Shown here in pieces: positions 48,095 to 57,509 of a DNA stretch of 64,000 nt; the stretch's first letter is position 1, and every line of letters starts with the position of its first letter. The notes beneath the pieces are model-generated. The model ran no database searches. It had not been told where the DNA came from and was given only the letters and a program-made list of their open reading frames with translations. The stretch is from positions 295,813-359,812 of the forward strand of contig NZ_MRCC01000003.1 of assembly GCF_001904655.1 (NCBI RefSeq). The letters are read 5' to 3'. The position numbers were made by a program, and so were the translations under genes. This DNA comes from Chroogloeocystis siderophila 5.2 s.c.1. Lineage in GTDB: Bacteria; Cyanobacteriota; Cyanobacteriia; Cyanobacteriales; Chroococcidiopsidaceae.

Positions 48095-48140
48095 GCGACT
48101 AAAGTCACGGCTTAACAAACCCTGTCCACCTTCGTAGACT
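48095..48140 (-). repeat. Dispersed hairpin repeat, copy 3
   Basis: On the minus strand: AGTCTAC-GAA-GGTGGAC, then AGGGTTTGTTAAGCCGTGACTT and TAGTCGC. The match to 40952-40997 runs through hairpin and tail. It sits between the EamA gene and the GT4 start. Confidence 0.7.
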
Positions 48141-48218
48141 AAAAAAGAAGATACGATAAGTAGCTGCGGTTTCAACCGAATCAGCGATTTTCCATTAAAA
48201 TAAAATTCTCCGCGCGAA

Positions 48219-49292
48219 TTGCTAAAACTATTATTTGTTTCTACTTCCGTTGGACCACTAGGTACTGGACTTGGTGGCGGAGTGGAATTAAGCCTATACA
48301 ATATTGCTCAAGAAATGCGGCGACGCGGGCATCAGGTGCAAATTGTTGCACCGAAGGGCTCGTATTTTGAATCGTTGCCTGATATTGTACAAATTCCTGG
48401 CGAGTTACAGATTATTGCTCAAAGTCAGGAACGTGGCGATCCGGTTGTGATACCTGGGGACTCGGTATTGGCAAATATGTGGGAGTATGCGCGGCAAGTA
48501 CAAGCTGAGTATGATTTAATTGTAAATTTTGCTTACGATTGGTTGCCTTTTTACCTCACACCGTTTTTTAGCCGTCCGATTGCACACTTTGTCAGTATGG
48601 GATCGCTTTATGACGCGATGGATCGCATTATCAAACAAACAGCAGATCGCTTTTTTGGGACGATTGGCTTTTACACCGCATCGCAAGCACAAACGTTTGC
48701 GCTGAATTATGAATGTCCGTGTTTAGGAAGTGGAATTGATTTATCATTGTATGAGTTTTGCGCGCAACCACAAAAGTGTTTAGCCTGGCTAGGCAGAATT
48801 GCCCCAGAAAAAGGCTTAGAAGATGCAGTAGCTGCGGCGAACATGACGCACATTCCCTTAAAGATTATGGGGAAAATACAAGATGAAGCTTATTGGAAAC
48901 AAGTTTGTGCGGCTTATCCTGATGCGCCAATAGAATATTTAGGCTTTCTTTCAACATCCGAAATGCAGCAGCAACTTCGTCAATGTCAAGCGTTATTGAT
49001 GACTCCGCGTTGGGTAGAAGCTTTTGGAAATGTTGCGATTGAAGCGCTAGCGTGTGGTGTTCCTGTGATATCTTATCGTCGCGGTGGTCCTGCTGAAATT
49101 GTGCAAGATGGTAAAACGGGATTTTTGGTAGAACCTGATAGTGTGATGGGGTTAGTAAATGCGATCACCCGCATCAAAGAAATTGACCGTTACACTTGTC
49201 GTCAACAAGCCGAAACAGAATTTTCTTTAACAGCATTAGGCGATCGCTTTGAAAAGTGGTTTCGAGATATCTTAGTGAGGAGTGAGGGGTAA
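48219..49292 (+). CDS. GT4-family glycosyltransferase
   Basis: A 357-residue GT-B enzyme. MLKLLFVSTSVGPLGTGLGG at the start (TTG initiation; no nearby ATG), GGVELSLYNIAQEMRRRGHQ, IVNFAYDWLPFYLTPFF (about 108), CLAWLGRIAPEKGLEDAVAA (about 187), EAFGNVAIEALACGVPVISY (EX7E, about 267), GPAEIVQDGKTGFLVEPD. The layout resembles the GT4 at 14140. It ends beside a heptamer-like tract (about 49275-49383). Acceptor unknown; glycolipid or exopolysaccharide synthesis likely. Confidence 0.87.
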   Translation: MLKLLFVSTSVGPLGTGLGGGVELSLYNIAQEMRRRGHQVQIVAPKGSYFESLPDIVQIPGELQIIAQSQERGDPVVIPGDSVLANMWEYARQVQAEYDLIVNFAYDWLPFYLTPFFSRPIAHFVSMGSLYDAMDRIIKQTADRFFGTIGFYTASQAQTFALNYECPCLGSGIDLSLYEFCAQPQKCLAWLGRIAPEKGLEDAVAAANMTHIPLKIMGKIQDEAYWKQVCAAYPDAPIEYLGFLSTSEMQQQLRQCQALLMTPRWVEAFGNVAIEALACGVPVISYRRGGPAEIVQDGKTGFLVEPDSVMGLVNAITRIKEIDRYTCRQQAETEFSLTALGDRFEKWFRDILVRSEG

Positions 49293-49384
49293 GTGAAAGA
49301 GTGGTTAGTGACTAGTGCGTGAGTTTTGAATTAACTTTATCGATCGTACACTCTTGACCGCTAACCTCTGATCCCTGACCCCTC

Positions 49385-51922
49385 TTACATAGTAATTGGT
49401 CGCATATTCTCCTTTGCTTGGATACACTCGCCAAGTTCAATGGGTACAGACTGGATATTCCAAATGTCTTGACAGTAGTCGCGGATCGAACGGTCTGAGG
49501 AGAATTTACCCATCCGTGCTACGTTTAAAATGGACATCCGCGTCCAGCGATCGCGATCGCGGTACACTTGACTCACATTGTCCTGACAATCAATGTAAGC
49601 TTGATAGTCGGCAAATAGTAGATACTCATCGCGATGCAACAGCGAATCTAGCAAAGGCTTGAACAGCTGAGTGTCGCCATGCGAGAAGTGTCCTGATGCA
49701 ATGCGATCAATGACGGCTTTGAGTTCGCGATTGCTGTGGTAATAATCTAGCGGACGGTAGCCTCTGGCTTTGAGTGCGTAAACCTCAGGCGCGGTGAGTC
49801 CAAAGATAAAGAAGTTCTCTGCGCCGACCTCGTCACGTATTTCCACGTTAGCGCCATCAAGCGTACCAATTGTTAAAGCCCCATTCAAGGCAAATTTCAT
49901 GTTACCTGTCCCCGAAGCCTCTTTACCCGCCATCGAAATTTGTTCGGATAAATCCGCAGCGGGATAAACGCGTTGGGCAAATTTAACGCTGTAGTCTTTT
50001 AAGAAAACAACTTTTAGGCGATCGCGCACGTCTGGATCGTTGTTAACAACATCGGCAATCGAGTTGAGTAACTTAATAATCAACTTTGCCATGTAGTAGC
50101 CAGGCGCAGCTTTACCACCAAAGATAAATGTACGCGGCGTAATGTCGATATCAGGATTGGCTTTGATGCGGTTGTACAGTGTGATGATGTGGAGTGCGTT
50201 GAGATGCTGGCGCTTGTACTCGTGGAAGCGTTTTGCTTGAATATCGAAAATCGAGTCTGGGTTGACACTAATTCCGTTTTGCTTTTGAATATATGCCACT
50301 AAATCGTGCTTAATCGCAGACTTAATCGATCGCCACTGATGACAAAACTCAGGATCGTCTACAAATGCTTCTAACTTCTTGAGATCTTTTAAGTGCTTAA
50401 TCCAGCTATCACCAATTTTGCTAGAAATCAAGTTGGTGAGTCGCGGATTACTCAACACCATAAACCGTCGGGGAGTAACGCCGTTGGTTTTGTTGTTGAA
50501 CTTCTCAGGGTACATTTGATAGAAGTCGCGCAAGACATCTTGCTGCAAAAGTTTGGTGTGTAAAGCCGCAACACCGTTAATTGAATGGCTACCAACGCAC
50601 GCTAGATGCGCCATCCGTACGTATTTTTCGCCGGATTCGTCGATAAGCGACATCCGCCGCAGGCGATCGCTATCTCCAGGAAACTTGGCTTTAACTTCTT
50701 CTAAAAAGTGATAGTTAATCTCATAGATAATTTCTAAGTGCCGAGGTAGCAAACTTCTAAATAAGCTAATCGGCCAGCGTTCGAGTGCTTCGGGTAGTAA
50801 TGTATGGTTGGTATAGGCAAGCGATTTTTGCGTAATACTCCATGCTTGATCCCAGCCCATGTCATGTTCGTCAATCAGTAGCCGCATCAACTCAGCAACA
50901 GCGATCGCCGGATGCGTATCGTTGAGTTGTACAACGAACTTTTCGTGAAACTTTTCTAACGGCACATTTTGGCGAAAGACGATGCGAATCATATCTTGCA
51001 GCGAACACGACACAAAGAAGATTTGCTGTGCTAACCGCAGGCGCTTACCTTGCGACGAGTCATCGTTGGGATAAAGAACTTTTGAGAGGTTTTCCGAAAC
51101 CATTTTTGCTTGTACTGCACCCAAGTAGTCGCCAGAGTTAAATGCACCAAAGTCAAACGATTCTGGGGCTTCGGCTGTCCACAAACGCAGAGTATTTGCG
51201 GTATTCGTTTTATATCCAAGGATTGGCGTATCGTGCGGTACACCTTTAACGACTTGATACGGAATCCAGCGGACTCGATAGCGTCCATGTTCGTCGGTGT
51301 AGGCTTCGGTATGTCCGCCTAATTTGACGTAGACTTCCCACTCAGGGCGCGCGATTTCCCAAGGATTACCGCAGTGTAACCACTTGTCGGTAATTTCAAC
51401 TTGCCAGCCATCGCGGATATCTTGGTCAAAAATACCAAATTCGTAGCGAATACCATAGCCTAAGGAGGGAATCTCTAGCGTTGCCATCGAATCAAGGTAG
51501 CAAGCTGCTAAACGTCCTAAACCGCCGTTTCCAAGTCCTGGTTCTTCTTCTTGTTCAAGGAGATCTTCTAAGTCTAGTCCGAGTTCGCTAACAGCTTGTT
51601 TAACTTGGTCGTAGATGCCTAAGTTGACTAAGTTATTACCAAGATGCGGTCCCATGAGGAACTCAGCCGAAAGGTAAGAAACTGTGCGCGAAGCCCTTTC
51701 GGTATATATGACAGCAGTATTAATCCAACGTTGTAGTAAGCGATCGCGTACGGTATACGCCAACGCCATATAATAATCATTTTTTGTGGCAATTTTGGGA
51801 AACTTGCCTTGCACGTAGAACAAATTATCTAAAAAAGCTCGCTTTAAGCATTCAACACTTAGTCCTGTCCGATCGTCTTCTATCTGTAGGTTCTCTACCT
51901 GATGATTAGGTACAGTCTGCAT
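49385..51922 (-). CDS. glgP: Glycogen phosphorylase
   Basis: An 845-residue GT35 enzyme releasing glucose-1-phosphate from glycogen. The N-terminus lacks eukaryotic regulatory sites; SRTVSYLSAEFLMGPHLGNN (about 75), EEEPGLGNGGLGRLAACYLD (about 120), VQLNDTHPAIAVAELMRLLI (about 335), NGVTPRRF (about 485), GKAAPGYYMAKLI (about 605), and the pyridoxal-phosphate Lys in KEASGTGNMKFALNGALTIG (about 680). ATG with AAGGAACC upstream. It lies downstream of a phosphoketolase remnant on the same strand, an arrangement that would once have linked glycogen breakdown to the phosphoketolase route. Confidence 0.96.
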   Translation of the reverse strand: MQTVPNHQVENLQIEDDRTGLSVECLKRAFLDNLFYVQGKFPKIATKNDYYMALAYTVRDRLLQRWINTAVIYTERASRTVSYLSAEFLMGPHLGNNLVNLGIYDQVKQAVSELGLDLEDLLEQEEEPGLGNGGLGRLAACYLDSMATLEIPSLGYGIRYEFGIFDQDIRDGWQVEITDKWLHCGNPWEIARPEWEVYVKLGGHTEAYTDEHGRYRVRWIPYQVVKGVPHDTPILGYKTNTANTLRLWTAEAPESFDFGAFNSGDYLGAVQAKMVSENLSKVLYPNDDSSQGKRLRLAQQIFFVSCSLQDMIRIVFRQNVPLEKFHEKFVVQLNDTHPAIAVAELMRLLIDEHDMGWDQAWSITQKSLAYTNHTLLPEALERWPISLFRSLLPRHLEIIYEINYHFLEEVKAKFPGDSDRLRRMSLIDESGEKYVRMAHLACVGSHSINGVAALHTKLLQQDVLRDFYQMYPEKFNNKTNGVTPRRFMVLSNPRLTNLISSKIGDSWIKHLKDLKKLEAFVDDPEFCHQWRSIKSAIKHDLVAYIQKQNGISVNPDSIFDIQAKRFHEYKRQHLNALHIITLYNRIKANPDIDITPRTFIFGGKAAPGYYMAKLIIKLLNSIADVVNNDPDVRDRLKVVFLKDYSVKFAQRVYPAADLSEQISMAGKEASGTGNMKFALNGALTIGTLDGANVEIRDEVGAENFFIFGLTAPEVYALKARGYRPLDYYHSNRELKAVIDRIASGHFSHGDTQLFKPLLDSLLHRDEYLLFADYQAYIDCQDNVSQVYRDRDRWTRMSILNVARMGKFSSDRSIRDYCQDIWNIQSVPIELGECIQAKENMRPITM

Positions 51923-52247
51923 TATTGGTTCCTTTTTTTACTTAAATTTCAATCATAGAGATTGCAGTTACTTCTAGTCTTGCTACCATTGTTCCAAGGT
52001 AATTATTGCTGTATTTGTTACCATCACAGGTCTTACCATTTAGAAGTTGGCAATGTGGGAATAAGCGTTAAGACGAAACATCAACTATGGTACTCGCGAT
52101 GAGTTCACAAACAAATATGTTTGCTGAAAATAACAAAAAATCTCAGTCCACTTGCTGGGCTGAGATCTCATTTGTAGTCGATCAATGCAGGCGATCGCCT
52201 ACTTTATACAGCAGTACAGAAGATCATACCGCGATCGTGGCTAACGA
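51923..52247. other. Intergenic region upstream of glgP
   Basis: About 325 bases. It contains the terminator at 52140-52166 of the broken phosphoketolase and, below it, presumably the glgP promoter. HIP1 (GCGATCGC) occurs at 52190. Confidence 0.5.
52134..52166 (-). terminator. Rho-independent terminator of the phosphoketolase remnant
   Basis: On the minus strand ATCTCAGCCC pairs with GGACTGAGAT (one G-T pair) around a 7-base loop, followed directly by TTTTTTG. It lies about 80 bases beyond the stop of the decayed xfp gene. Confidence 0.8.
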
Positions 52248-52635
52248 CTAGTAGCGCCATGTCCAATCGCGCACTTCTGGTAAGTCGCCATACTTATTGA
52301 TGTATTGCTTGTGTTCGATCAGTTTATTGCGAATCATCTGTTTAACTGTGCGCCAACGTTTTGTAACCCAGGGATGCGATCGCGCCTCCAACAAGATGGA
52401 AGCGATCCAAATCACCACCATATCAAAAGGCGTTGTCGTTGTGCCTTCTATCCACGTACGTGGAGGTTTTTGTGATTCGTACGGCGTAAGTAAGACGATA
52501 AATTAGCCAAGGATAGCCGTGGAAAGCGAGGATAATCGGCTTGTTTGTCGTAAAAATTGAGTCAAAATGTTTTTTAGACAAGCCATATCGACAAACACTG
52601 AAGCTACTCTTACGGGCTATGCAGTCAATATTGTA
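52248..52635 (-). pseudogene. xfp: C-terminal remnant of phosphoketolase
   Basis: Pieces in several frames reproduce the end of xylulose-5-phosphate/fructose-6-phosphate phosphoketolase: [20 protein letters not shown] and [14 protein letters not shown] (52476-52596), [12 protein letters not shown] (frame shifted), DLDRFHLV (shifted again), LGYK, then VKQMIRNKLIEHKQYINKYG and DLPEVRDWTWRY with a TAG at 52248. At least three frameshifts and a short internal deletion are seen. The first 80 percent of the gene is missing: the next gene, a TauE exporter, stops at 52642, only seven bases away. A palindrome-like insertion (TCCACGTACGTGGA, about 52453) lies near the first slip. Confidence 0.85.
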
Positions 52636-52641
52636 AGAATT

Positions 52642-53409
52642 TTAGGTATGTATTATATCATAAGCCAATTTAATTATCAAAGTAGAAACTATTATTAAAA
52701 ATAAGGTGCGAATAAATTTATTACCTTTAAGAATAGCTAATTTAGTACCAATAATCGCTCCACCAATATTACAAATAGCCATAGGAATAGCAAGATTATA
52801 GATGACGTTACCATTAGGAATAAAATAGACTAATGCAGCTAAGTTAGTACAAAAATTTACAACTTTTGCAGAGGCTGAAGCACGCAAAAAATCAAAACCG
52901 ATAAACCCAATAAAAGCGAAAATTAAAAAACTTCCTGTTCCAGGCCCTAAAAAACCATCATAAAAACCTATAGAACCTCCAATAATAGCAGCATAAATTA
53001 TCGTCTTTGTCTTAGCTTGAGCAAATTTATATTGTGAACCAAAATCTTTTTTGATAAATGTGTAGATAGCCACAGCGACGAGGATTAATAAAATTAGCGG
53101 ACGCAGAAGATTAGGATTGATAATACTAACAGTTCTAGCGCCAATAAAAGAAAAGATAAAAGCAGCGATCGCAGCCATAGTAACAATCGCAAAATTCATC
53201 TTGATTTGCAGCGAAAACCGAATAACTGCAACAAATGTTCCTGCAATTGAAGCAAGTTTATTAGTTCCTAACAGTAATGGTAAAGCTGTATCGGGTAATA
53301 TAATTAAAAGTGCTGGCAGCTGAATTAAACCACCACCTCCAACGATTGAGTCGATTAAACCAGCCAAAAAGGCAAATAAGCATAAACTAAGTATTTGAGA
53401 ATCGGGCAT
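52642..53409 (-). CDS. TauE/SafE-family sulfite/anion exporter
   Basis: A 255-residue membrane protein of eight predicted helices. Family motifs AFLAGLIDSIVGGGGLIQLP (about residue 14) in the first repeat and GFYDGFLGPGTGSFLIFAFI (about 153) in the second. The family exports sulfite, sulfoacetate or related organosulfonates. ATG start MPDSQILSLCLFAFLAG. Base composition is more AT-rich than the neighbours. It lies directly beside the phosphoketolase remnant, so its arrival or a deletion may have removed the front of that gene. Confidence 0.87.
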   Translation of the reverse strand: MPDSQILSLCLFAFLAGLIDSIVGGGGLIQLPALLIILPDTALPLLLGTNKLASIAGTFVAVIRFSLQIKMNFAIVTMAAIAAFIFSFIGARTVSIINPNLLRPLILLILVAVAIYTFIKKDFGSQYKFAQAKTKTIIYAAIIGGSIGFYDGFLGPGTGSFLIFAFIGFIGFDFLRASASAKVVNFCTNLAALVYFIPNGNVIYNLAIPMAICNIGGAIIGTKLAILKGNKFIRTLFLIIVSTLIIKLAYDIIHT

Positions 53410-53607
53410 TGCAATTAAGCGACTAAAATGGGAAATTTATATTGATTTTCCTCATCAACAAAGCAAAAACCAATTGTGTTAAGTCACAGAATCTAAGTAT
53501 AGCAACATAAAAAACTTCAAGTGTCATTTTGACTCCTGAAGCTAAAATCTATCTACTTTTGCTAAATAATTTTGCAAAGACGAAACGTCACAGTCCAAAT
53601 AAAACAA

Positions 53608-54477
53608 TTATAGATACGGATTACTTAGCACTCGTACTTTTGTTTTTTCAGTATCAACACTACGCGATTTATGGTCTAAAGTGTGCATGACAAAAACATA
53701 GTCGATCCAACTGGTACGTTGAAATATTCTTTTATTTCTTAAAAAAGTATAAGGATGAATTTTGCGATAATGATTTTCGGCATTAAATTCATTTACTGCA
53801 AGTAGTTCTCCTACCCACGGATTTGAGCTAGGTATACCTATATCATCAAGATGAATTAAGGTTATAGGTAGATATTTTTCGGCTTCACCCTGTAAGACTT
53901 TTAAACATTCTTTAGTAGACCAGTAATAATCTACATCTACGGCAATAAAACCAATTGGACTTTCTTGAGAAACAGATTTAATAAACTCAGGTACAGTCTG
54001 TGCAATATTGCCAATAATGAGTTTCGCATTATCAGGCAGCGCTTGTAAAAGTTTTTCTCGATCGACTATTGGGTAATCGCCTTCTTTAAAAGTCTCTGGA
54101 ATATCTCGATAGTCGCGTGGTGCTGGTAATCCTTGACCACTATCAAAGCCAAATATTTGGAATTGAACGCCGGTTGCTTGCGTTATTTTCTTTGATATCT
54201 CACAAATATTAAGTAAACCTGCACCTGCCGCCACGCCAAACTCAATGACTGTAATCGACGGAATTTGTAGAGATTGCGCAAACTTGGCAGCTTGCAGGAG
54301 ACAAAAAGCGTATTGCTGCCGAATAACTAAGTCAAACTCAATTTTTTGTTCAAAAGAACCAAATAAAGCAATAAAAATTGAGAGCAAGTTAAGATGAAGT
54401 GGTTCAGTCAGCCGTTCGTAGAAAATTCGCTTTCTTTTTCTTTGGTCGCCTAGCTTACTCAGGAAATATTTAAGCAT
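53608..54477 (-). CDS. Putative class I SAM methyltransferase (TylF-like)
   Basis: A 289-residue protein whose central part fits a class I methyltransferase: ITVIEFGVAAGAGLLNICEI (SAM loop, about residue 74), FQIFGFDSGQGLPAPRDYRD (acidic loop, about 106), NAKLIIGNIAQTVPEF (about 150), IGFIAVDVDYYWSTKE (about 174), THLDD-like LIHLDDIGIPSSNPWVGEL (about 206). The layout resembles macrocin/TylF-type sugar methyltransferases with their metal-binding Asp pairs (DVDYY, LDD). N- and C-terminal regions are not recognised. No neighbouring biosynthetic genes, so substrate unknown. AT-rich like the TauE gene upstream. Confidence 0.6.
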   Translation of the reverse strand: MLKYFLSKLGDQRKRKRIFYERLTEPLHLNLLSIFIALFGSFEQKIEFDLVIRQQYAFCLLQAAKFAQSLQIPSITVIEFGVAAGAGLLNICEISKKITQATGVQFQIFGFDSGQGLPAPRDYRDIPETFKEGDYPIVDREKLLQALPDNAKLIIGNIAQTVPEFIKSVSQESPIGFIAVDVDYYWSTKECLKVLQGEAEKYLPITLIHLDDIGIPSSNPWVGELLAVNEFNAENHYRKIHPYTFLRNKRIFQRTSWIDYVFVMHTLDHKSRSVDTEKTKVRVLSNPYL

Positions 54478-54931
54478 AATCTTTGGAGTGAACTGCTAAA
54501 AGAAATTGCTCCGAAACTTAATATGCTTAACATTTTATTTTGGTAAAGAGTACCACACTTTATCTGGAAAGTCTCAGTTCTTTCGATGAAGTTATATTAA
54601 AACTTGTAATGAATGAAAAGGATGAGGTTTCTGTTTGTCTTGCTGCTCATTTAAACCAAATTATCAAACGACAGGCAGTGCAGAGAATTACATTCAACAA
54701 TACTTACAAACAGTAAACTAAACCTAATCGGCGTGATCGCTATCCTGAGGTAGAGTGTGATTTGAGTAATACCATTTCGCTAAATAACAACTACAAATAA
54801 ATTCTCCTTACTCCCCTGCTTCCTCTGCTGCTCATTTGTAGTAATTTTAAAGTGAAACGGTATAAGGCGCAAAACTTTAAGACTTTAGGGTTTAAATTTA
54901 AGATGAATCAAAGCATATATTGACTTAGTAA
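54478..54931. other. Intergenic region with a small repeat element
   Basis: About 450 bases between divergent genes. It carries the inverted-ended element at 54769-54863. Otherwise only promoters are expected. Confidence 0.4.
54769..54863. mobile_element. MITE-like element with inverted ends
   Basis: A 95-base element. The left end ATACCATTTCGC and right end GTGAAACGGTAT are inverted repeats matching 10 of 12 bases; the match continues loosely inward (TAAAT, ATTTTAA). The left half recurs at 17726-17770. Non-coding, with a pyrimidine-rich centre. No target duplication was confirmed. Confidence 0.55.
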
Positions 54932-55834
54932 ATGAAAAGCTGCCAATTACCACCATTATTGAAGCCAGGCGATTTATTACAAGTAATTGCACCGAGTGGG
55001 GCATTAAGAGAAGTAGAAGCATTTCATCAAGGAGTAGAAATTTGGCGTAAGCGCGGCTACCGTGTAGAAATCAGCGCTGACATCGATAATTGCTGGGGTT
55101 ACTTAGCAGGTAAAGATGGCGATCGCCGTTGTCAATTACTCAATGCGTGGAAAGATCCTGAATGTCGCGCCATTCTCTGTGCAAGAGGTGGTTATGGTAG
55201 TGCCAGACTTTTAGAGGAGGGTTTAGGAGAATTTATTTTTAGTTCTGCGTTTCCTCCCAAGTGGCTAATTGGATTTTCTGACATTACAGCATTACTGTGG
55301 AGTCTTAGTGCAGTTGGTATTTCTGGCATTCATGCACCCGTACTCACAACCTTAGCCAAAGAACCCGATTGGTCAATTCAGCGGTTATTTGATATCGTTG
55401 AAAGCCACACGATTACTTCGCTTGTTGGTGTAGGTTGGGGAGGTGGTAGCGCAAGTGGTATTTTATTGCCAGCAAACCTTACTGTTGCCACACATTTACT
55501 CGGAACACCCATACAACCAGAGTTAGATGGTGTCATTCTTGCCCTAGAGGACGTTACAGAAGCACCTTATCGGATTGATCGCTTACTAACACAATGGCGC
55601 TTAAGCGGTGCATTCACAAAAGTTCGGGGGATTGCCTTAGGGCGGTTCAGTCGCTGCGAACCACCACCGAATATTCCCAGTTTAACGATTGAAGAAGTAT
55701 TACGCGATCGCCTCGGCAATCTAGGCATCCCCATTGTTTCCGACTTGCCATTTGGTCATGATGGCGCTAACGCCGCCCTTCCCGTGGGAATTCCAGTCCA
55801 GCTAGATGGAAACGAAGGCATCTTAAGCTTCTAG
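54932..55834 (+). CDS. ldcA: LD-carboxypeptidase (S66 family)
   Basis: A 300-residue serine peptidase that trims the terminal D-Ala from murein tetrapeptides in peptidoglycan recycling. LLKPGDLLQVIAPSGALRE opens the fold. The catalytic Ser is in CARGGYGSARLLEE (about residue 88), the Glu in LALEDVTEAPYRIDRLLTQW (about 209), and the His in LPFGHDGANAALPVG (about 278): the full Ser-Glu-His triad of S66 enzymes. No signal peptide, so cytoplasmic. ATG start. Confidence 0.92.
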   Translation: MKSCQLPPLLKPGDLLQVIAPSGALREVEAFHQGVEIWRKRGYRVEISADIDNCWGYLAGKDGDRRCQLLNAWKDPECRAILCARGGYGSARLLEEGLGEFIFSSAFPPKWLIGFSDITALLWSLSAVGISGIHAPVLTTLAKEPDWSIQRLFDIVESHTITSLVGVGWGGGSASGILLPANLTVATHLLGTPIQPELDGVILALEDVTEAPYRIDRLLTQWRLSGAFTKVRGIALGRFSRCEPPPNIPSLTIEEVLRDRLGNLGIPIVSDLPFGHDGANAALPVGIPVQLDGNEGILSF

Positions 55835-55882
55835 ACAAAGAGATAACTTTTCTACACATAGTAACGTTCGTTAAACATTAAC

Positions 55883-56167
55883 CTATGTCATTTTTAGTAA
55901 TTCTCCTGCAATTTCTTGCCACTCCTGACTCAAAGAAGCAGTGGACTCAGGGCGCTGACTACGTCGATACCAGTAACGCGCGTTACTCAAATCGCCTTCT
56001 TGACGGTGCAAGTACGCATGAACCCAAGCACTATCAGCATCATTCGCCTCTTGGACAATTTCATGTGCTTGATTCCAATCTCCTTTTTTGGCATACCACA
56101 GCGCTTGTAATGCTGAGGGTAACGATGTAGAACATCTTTCTTGTTGTGCAAATTCATCTAATCGCAT
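55883..56167 (-). CDS. Small TPR-like conserved hypothetical protein
   Basis: A 94-residue all-helical protein. LPSALQALWYAKKGDWNQAH, EIVQEANDADSAWVHAYLHR and EGDLSNARYWYRRSQRPE make two TPR-like hairpins; the last string is highly conserved in small unassigned bacterial proteins. Probably a protein-binding module. It converges with ldcA. No known function. Confidence 0.8.
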   Translation of the reverse strand: MRLDEFAQQERCSTSLPSALQALWYAKKGDWNQAHEIVQEANDADSAWVHAYLHRQEGDLSNARYWYRRSQRPESTASLSQEWQEIAGELLKMT

Positions 56168-56430
56168 AAATAATCCTTCAAAGATTTCATCTATACACTC
56201 ATGATGGCAAGCTGAGATAAGCTATTTTCTCCGCAAACTGGAAGATTTCACACGCAGATGCACAACATACACAATTTAGAATGATGAACCAAACGCTGAG
56301 AGTGACAAGGCGGCTCGCATTCTGTTTTATACCACCACGCTATTATTTAACGAATTAGTCAACAGTTGAGGTAAATTACCACTGATACAATGAACAATGG
56401 TTAAAAAATAAATTTAAGGTGAAAAGATAA

Positions 56431-57486
56431 ATGACCGTTGCTACCCAGGTTCCTTATCTATTAAGAGCAGCACATGGCGAAACGTTGGATCGTCCGCCAG
56501 TATGGATGATGCGGCAAGCAGGTCGCTATATGAAAGCCTATCGGGAACTACGGGAAAAATATCCTTCATTTCGCGAACGTTCCGAAATTCCTGAAGTGGC
56601 GATTGAAGTTTCCTTGCAACCCTGGAGGGCGTTTCAACCGGATGGGGTCATTCTATTTTCTGATATTGTCACACCCTTGCCAGGCTTGGGCGTAGATATG
56701 GATATCGCCGAAGGCAAAGGCCCAATCATTGCCTCACCGATTCGTACACAAGCACAAGTCGATCAATTGCGTCCGCTTGAACCTGAAGAATCGTTACCGT
56801 TTATTAAAATAATTTTACAAGCACTGCGCCAAGAAGTTGGTAATAAAGCGGCGGTGTTAGGTTTTGTAGGTGCGCCGTGGACGCTTGCTGCCTATATGGT
56901 GGAAGGCAAAGGTTCCAAAACTTATTCCAAAATTAAGGGAATGGCGTTCTCCGACCCGACAATTTTGCATCAACTCTTGACGAAATTAGCGGATGCGATC
57001 GCAACTTACGTCCGCTATCAAATCGACTGCGGGGCGCAAGTTGTACAAATGTTTGATTCGTGGGCGGGAGAACTCTCGCCGCAAGATTACGAAACGTTTG
57101 CTTTACCGTATCAACAGCGTGTCTTCCATCAAGTCAAGCAAACACACCCTGATACACCTTTAATTCTACTCGTCAGTGGTAGTGCAGGTTTGCTAGAACG
57201 AATGGCACAATCCGGTGCAGATATCATTTCTGTTGATTGGACAGTTGATATGGCGGATGCACGTACCAGATTAGGTAATATGAAAGTGCAGGGAAACCTT
57301 GACCCTGGCGTGTTATTTGGCTCCAAAGAATTTATTCGCGATCGCATCTACGATACCGTGCGCAAAGCCGGAAACCAAGGACACATCTTGAATCTCGGTC
57401 ACGGTGTTCTACCCGAAACACCCGAAGAAAATGTCGCGTTCTTTTTTGAGACAGCAAAAAATCTCAATTTGAGGGGTGAGGGGTGA
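56431..57486 (+). CDS. hemE: Uroporphyrinogen decarboxylase
   Basis: A 351-residue tetrapyrrole enzyme that decarboxylates uroporphyrinogen III to coproporphyrinogen III for haem and chlorophyll. [20 protein letters not shown] (about residue 22) with the invariant Arg, [19 protein letters not shown] with the catalytic Asp (about 77), [16 protein letters not shown] (about 145), [12 protein letters not shown] (about 209), [16 protein letters not shown] near the end. Full length. Shine-Dalgarno AAGGTGA upstream of the ATG. The gene end runs into a heptamer tract (GAGGGGTGAGGGGTGAGG). Confidence 0.97.
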   Translation: MTVATQVPYLLRAAHGETLDRPPVWMMRQAGRYMKAYRELREKYPSFRERSEIPEVAIEVSLQPWRAFQPDGVILFSDIVTPLPGLGVDMDIAEGKGPIIASPIRTQAQVDQLRPLEPEESLPFIKIILQALRQEVGNKAAVLGFVGAPWTLAAYMVEGKGSKTYSKIKGMAFSDPTILHQLLTKLADAIATYVRYQIDCGAQVVQMFDSWAGELSPQDYETFALPYQQRVFHQVKQTHPDTPLILLVSGSAGLLERMAQSGADIISVDWTVDMADARTRLGNMKVQGNLDPGVLFGSKEFIRDRIYDTVRKAGNQGHILNLGHGVLPETPEENVAFFFETAKNLNLRGEG

Positions 57487-57509
57487 GGAGCGTGGAGCGA
57501 GGAAAAGAG

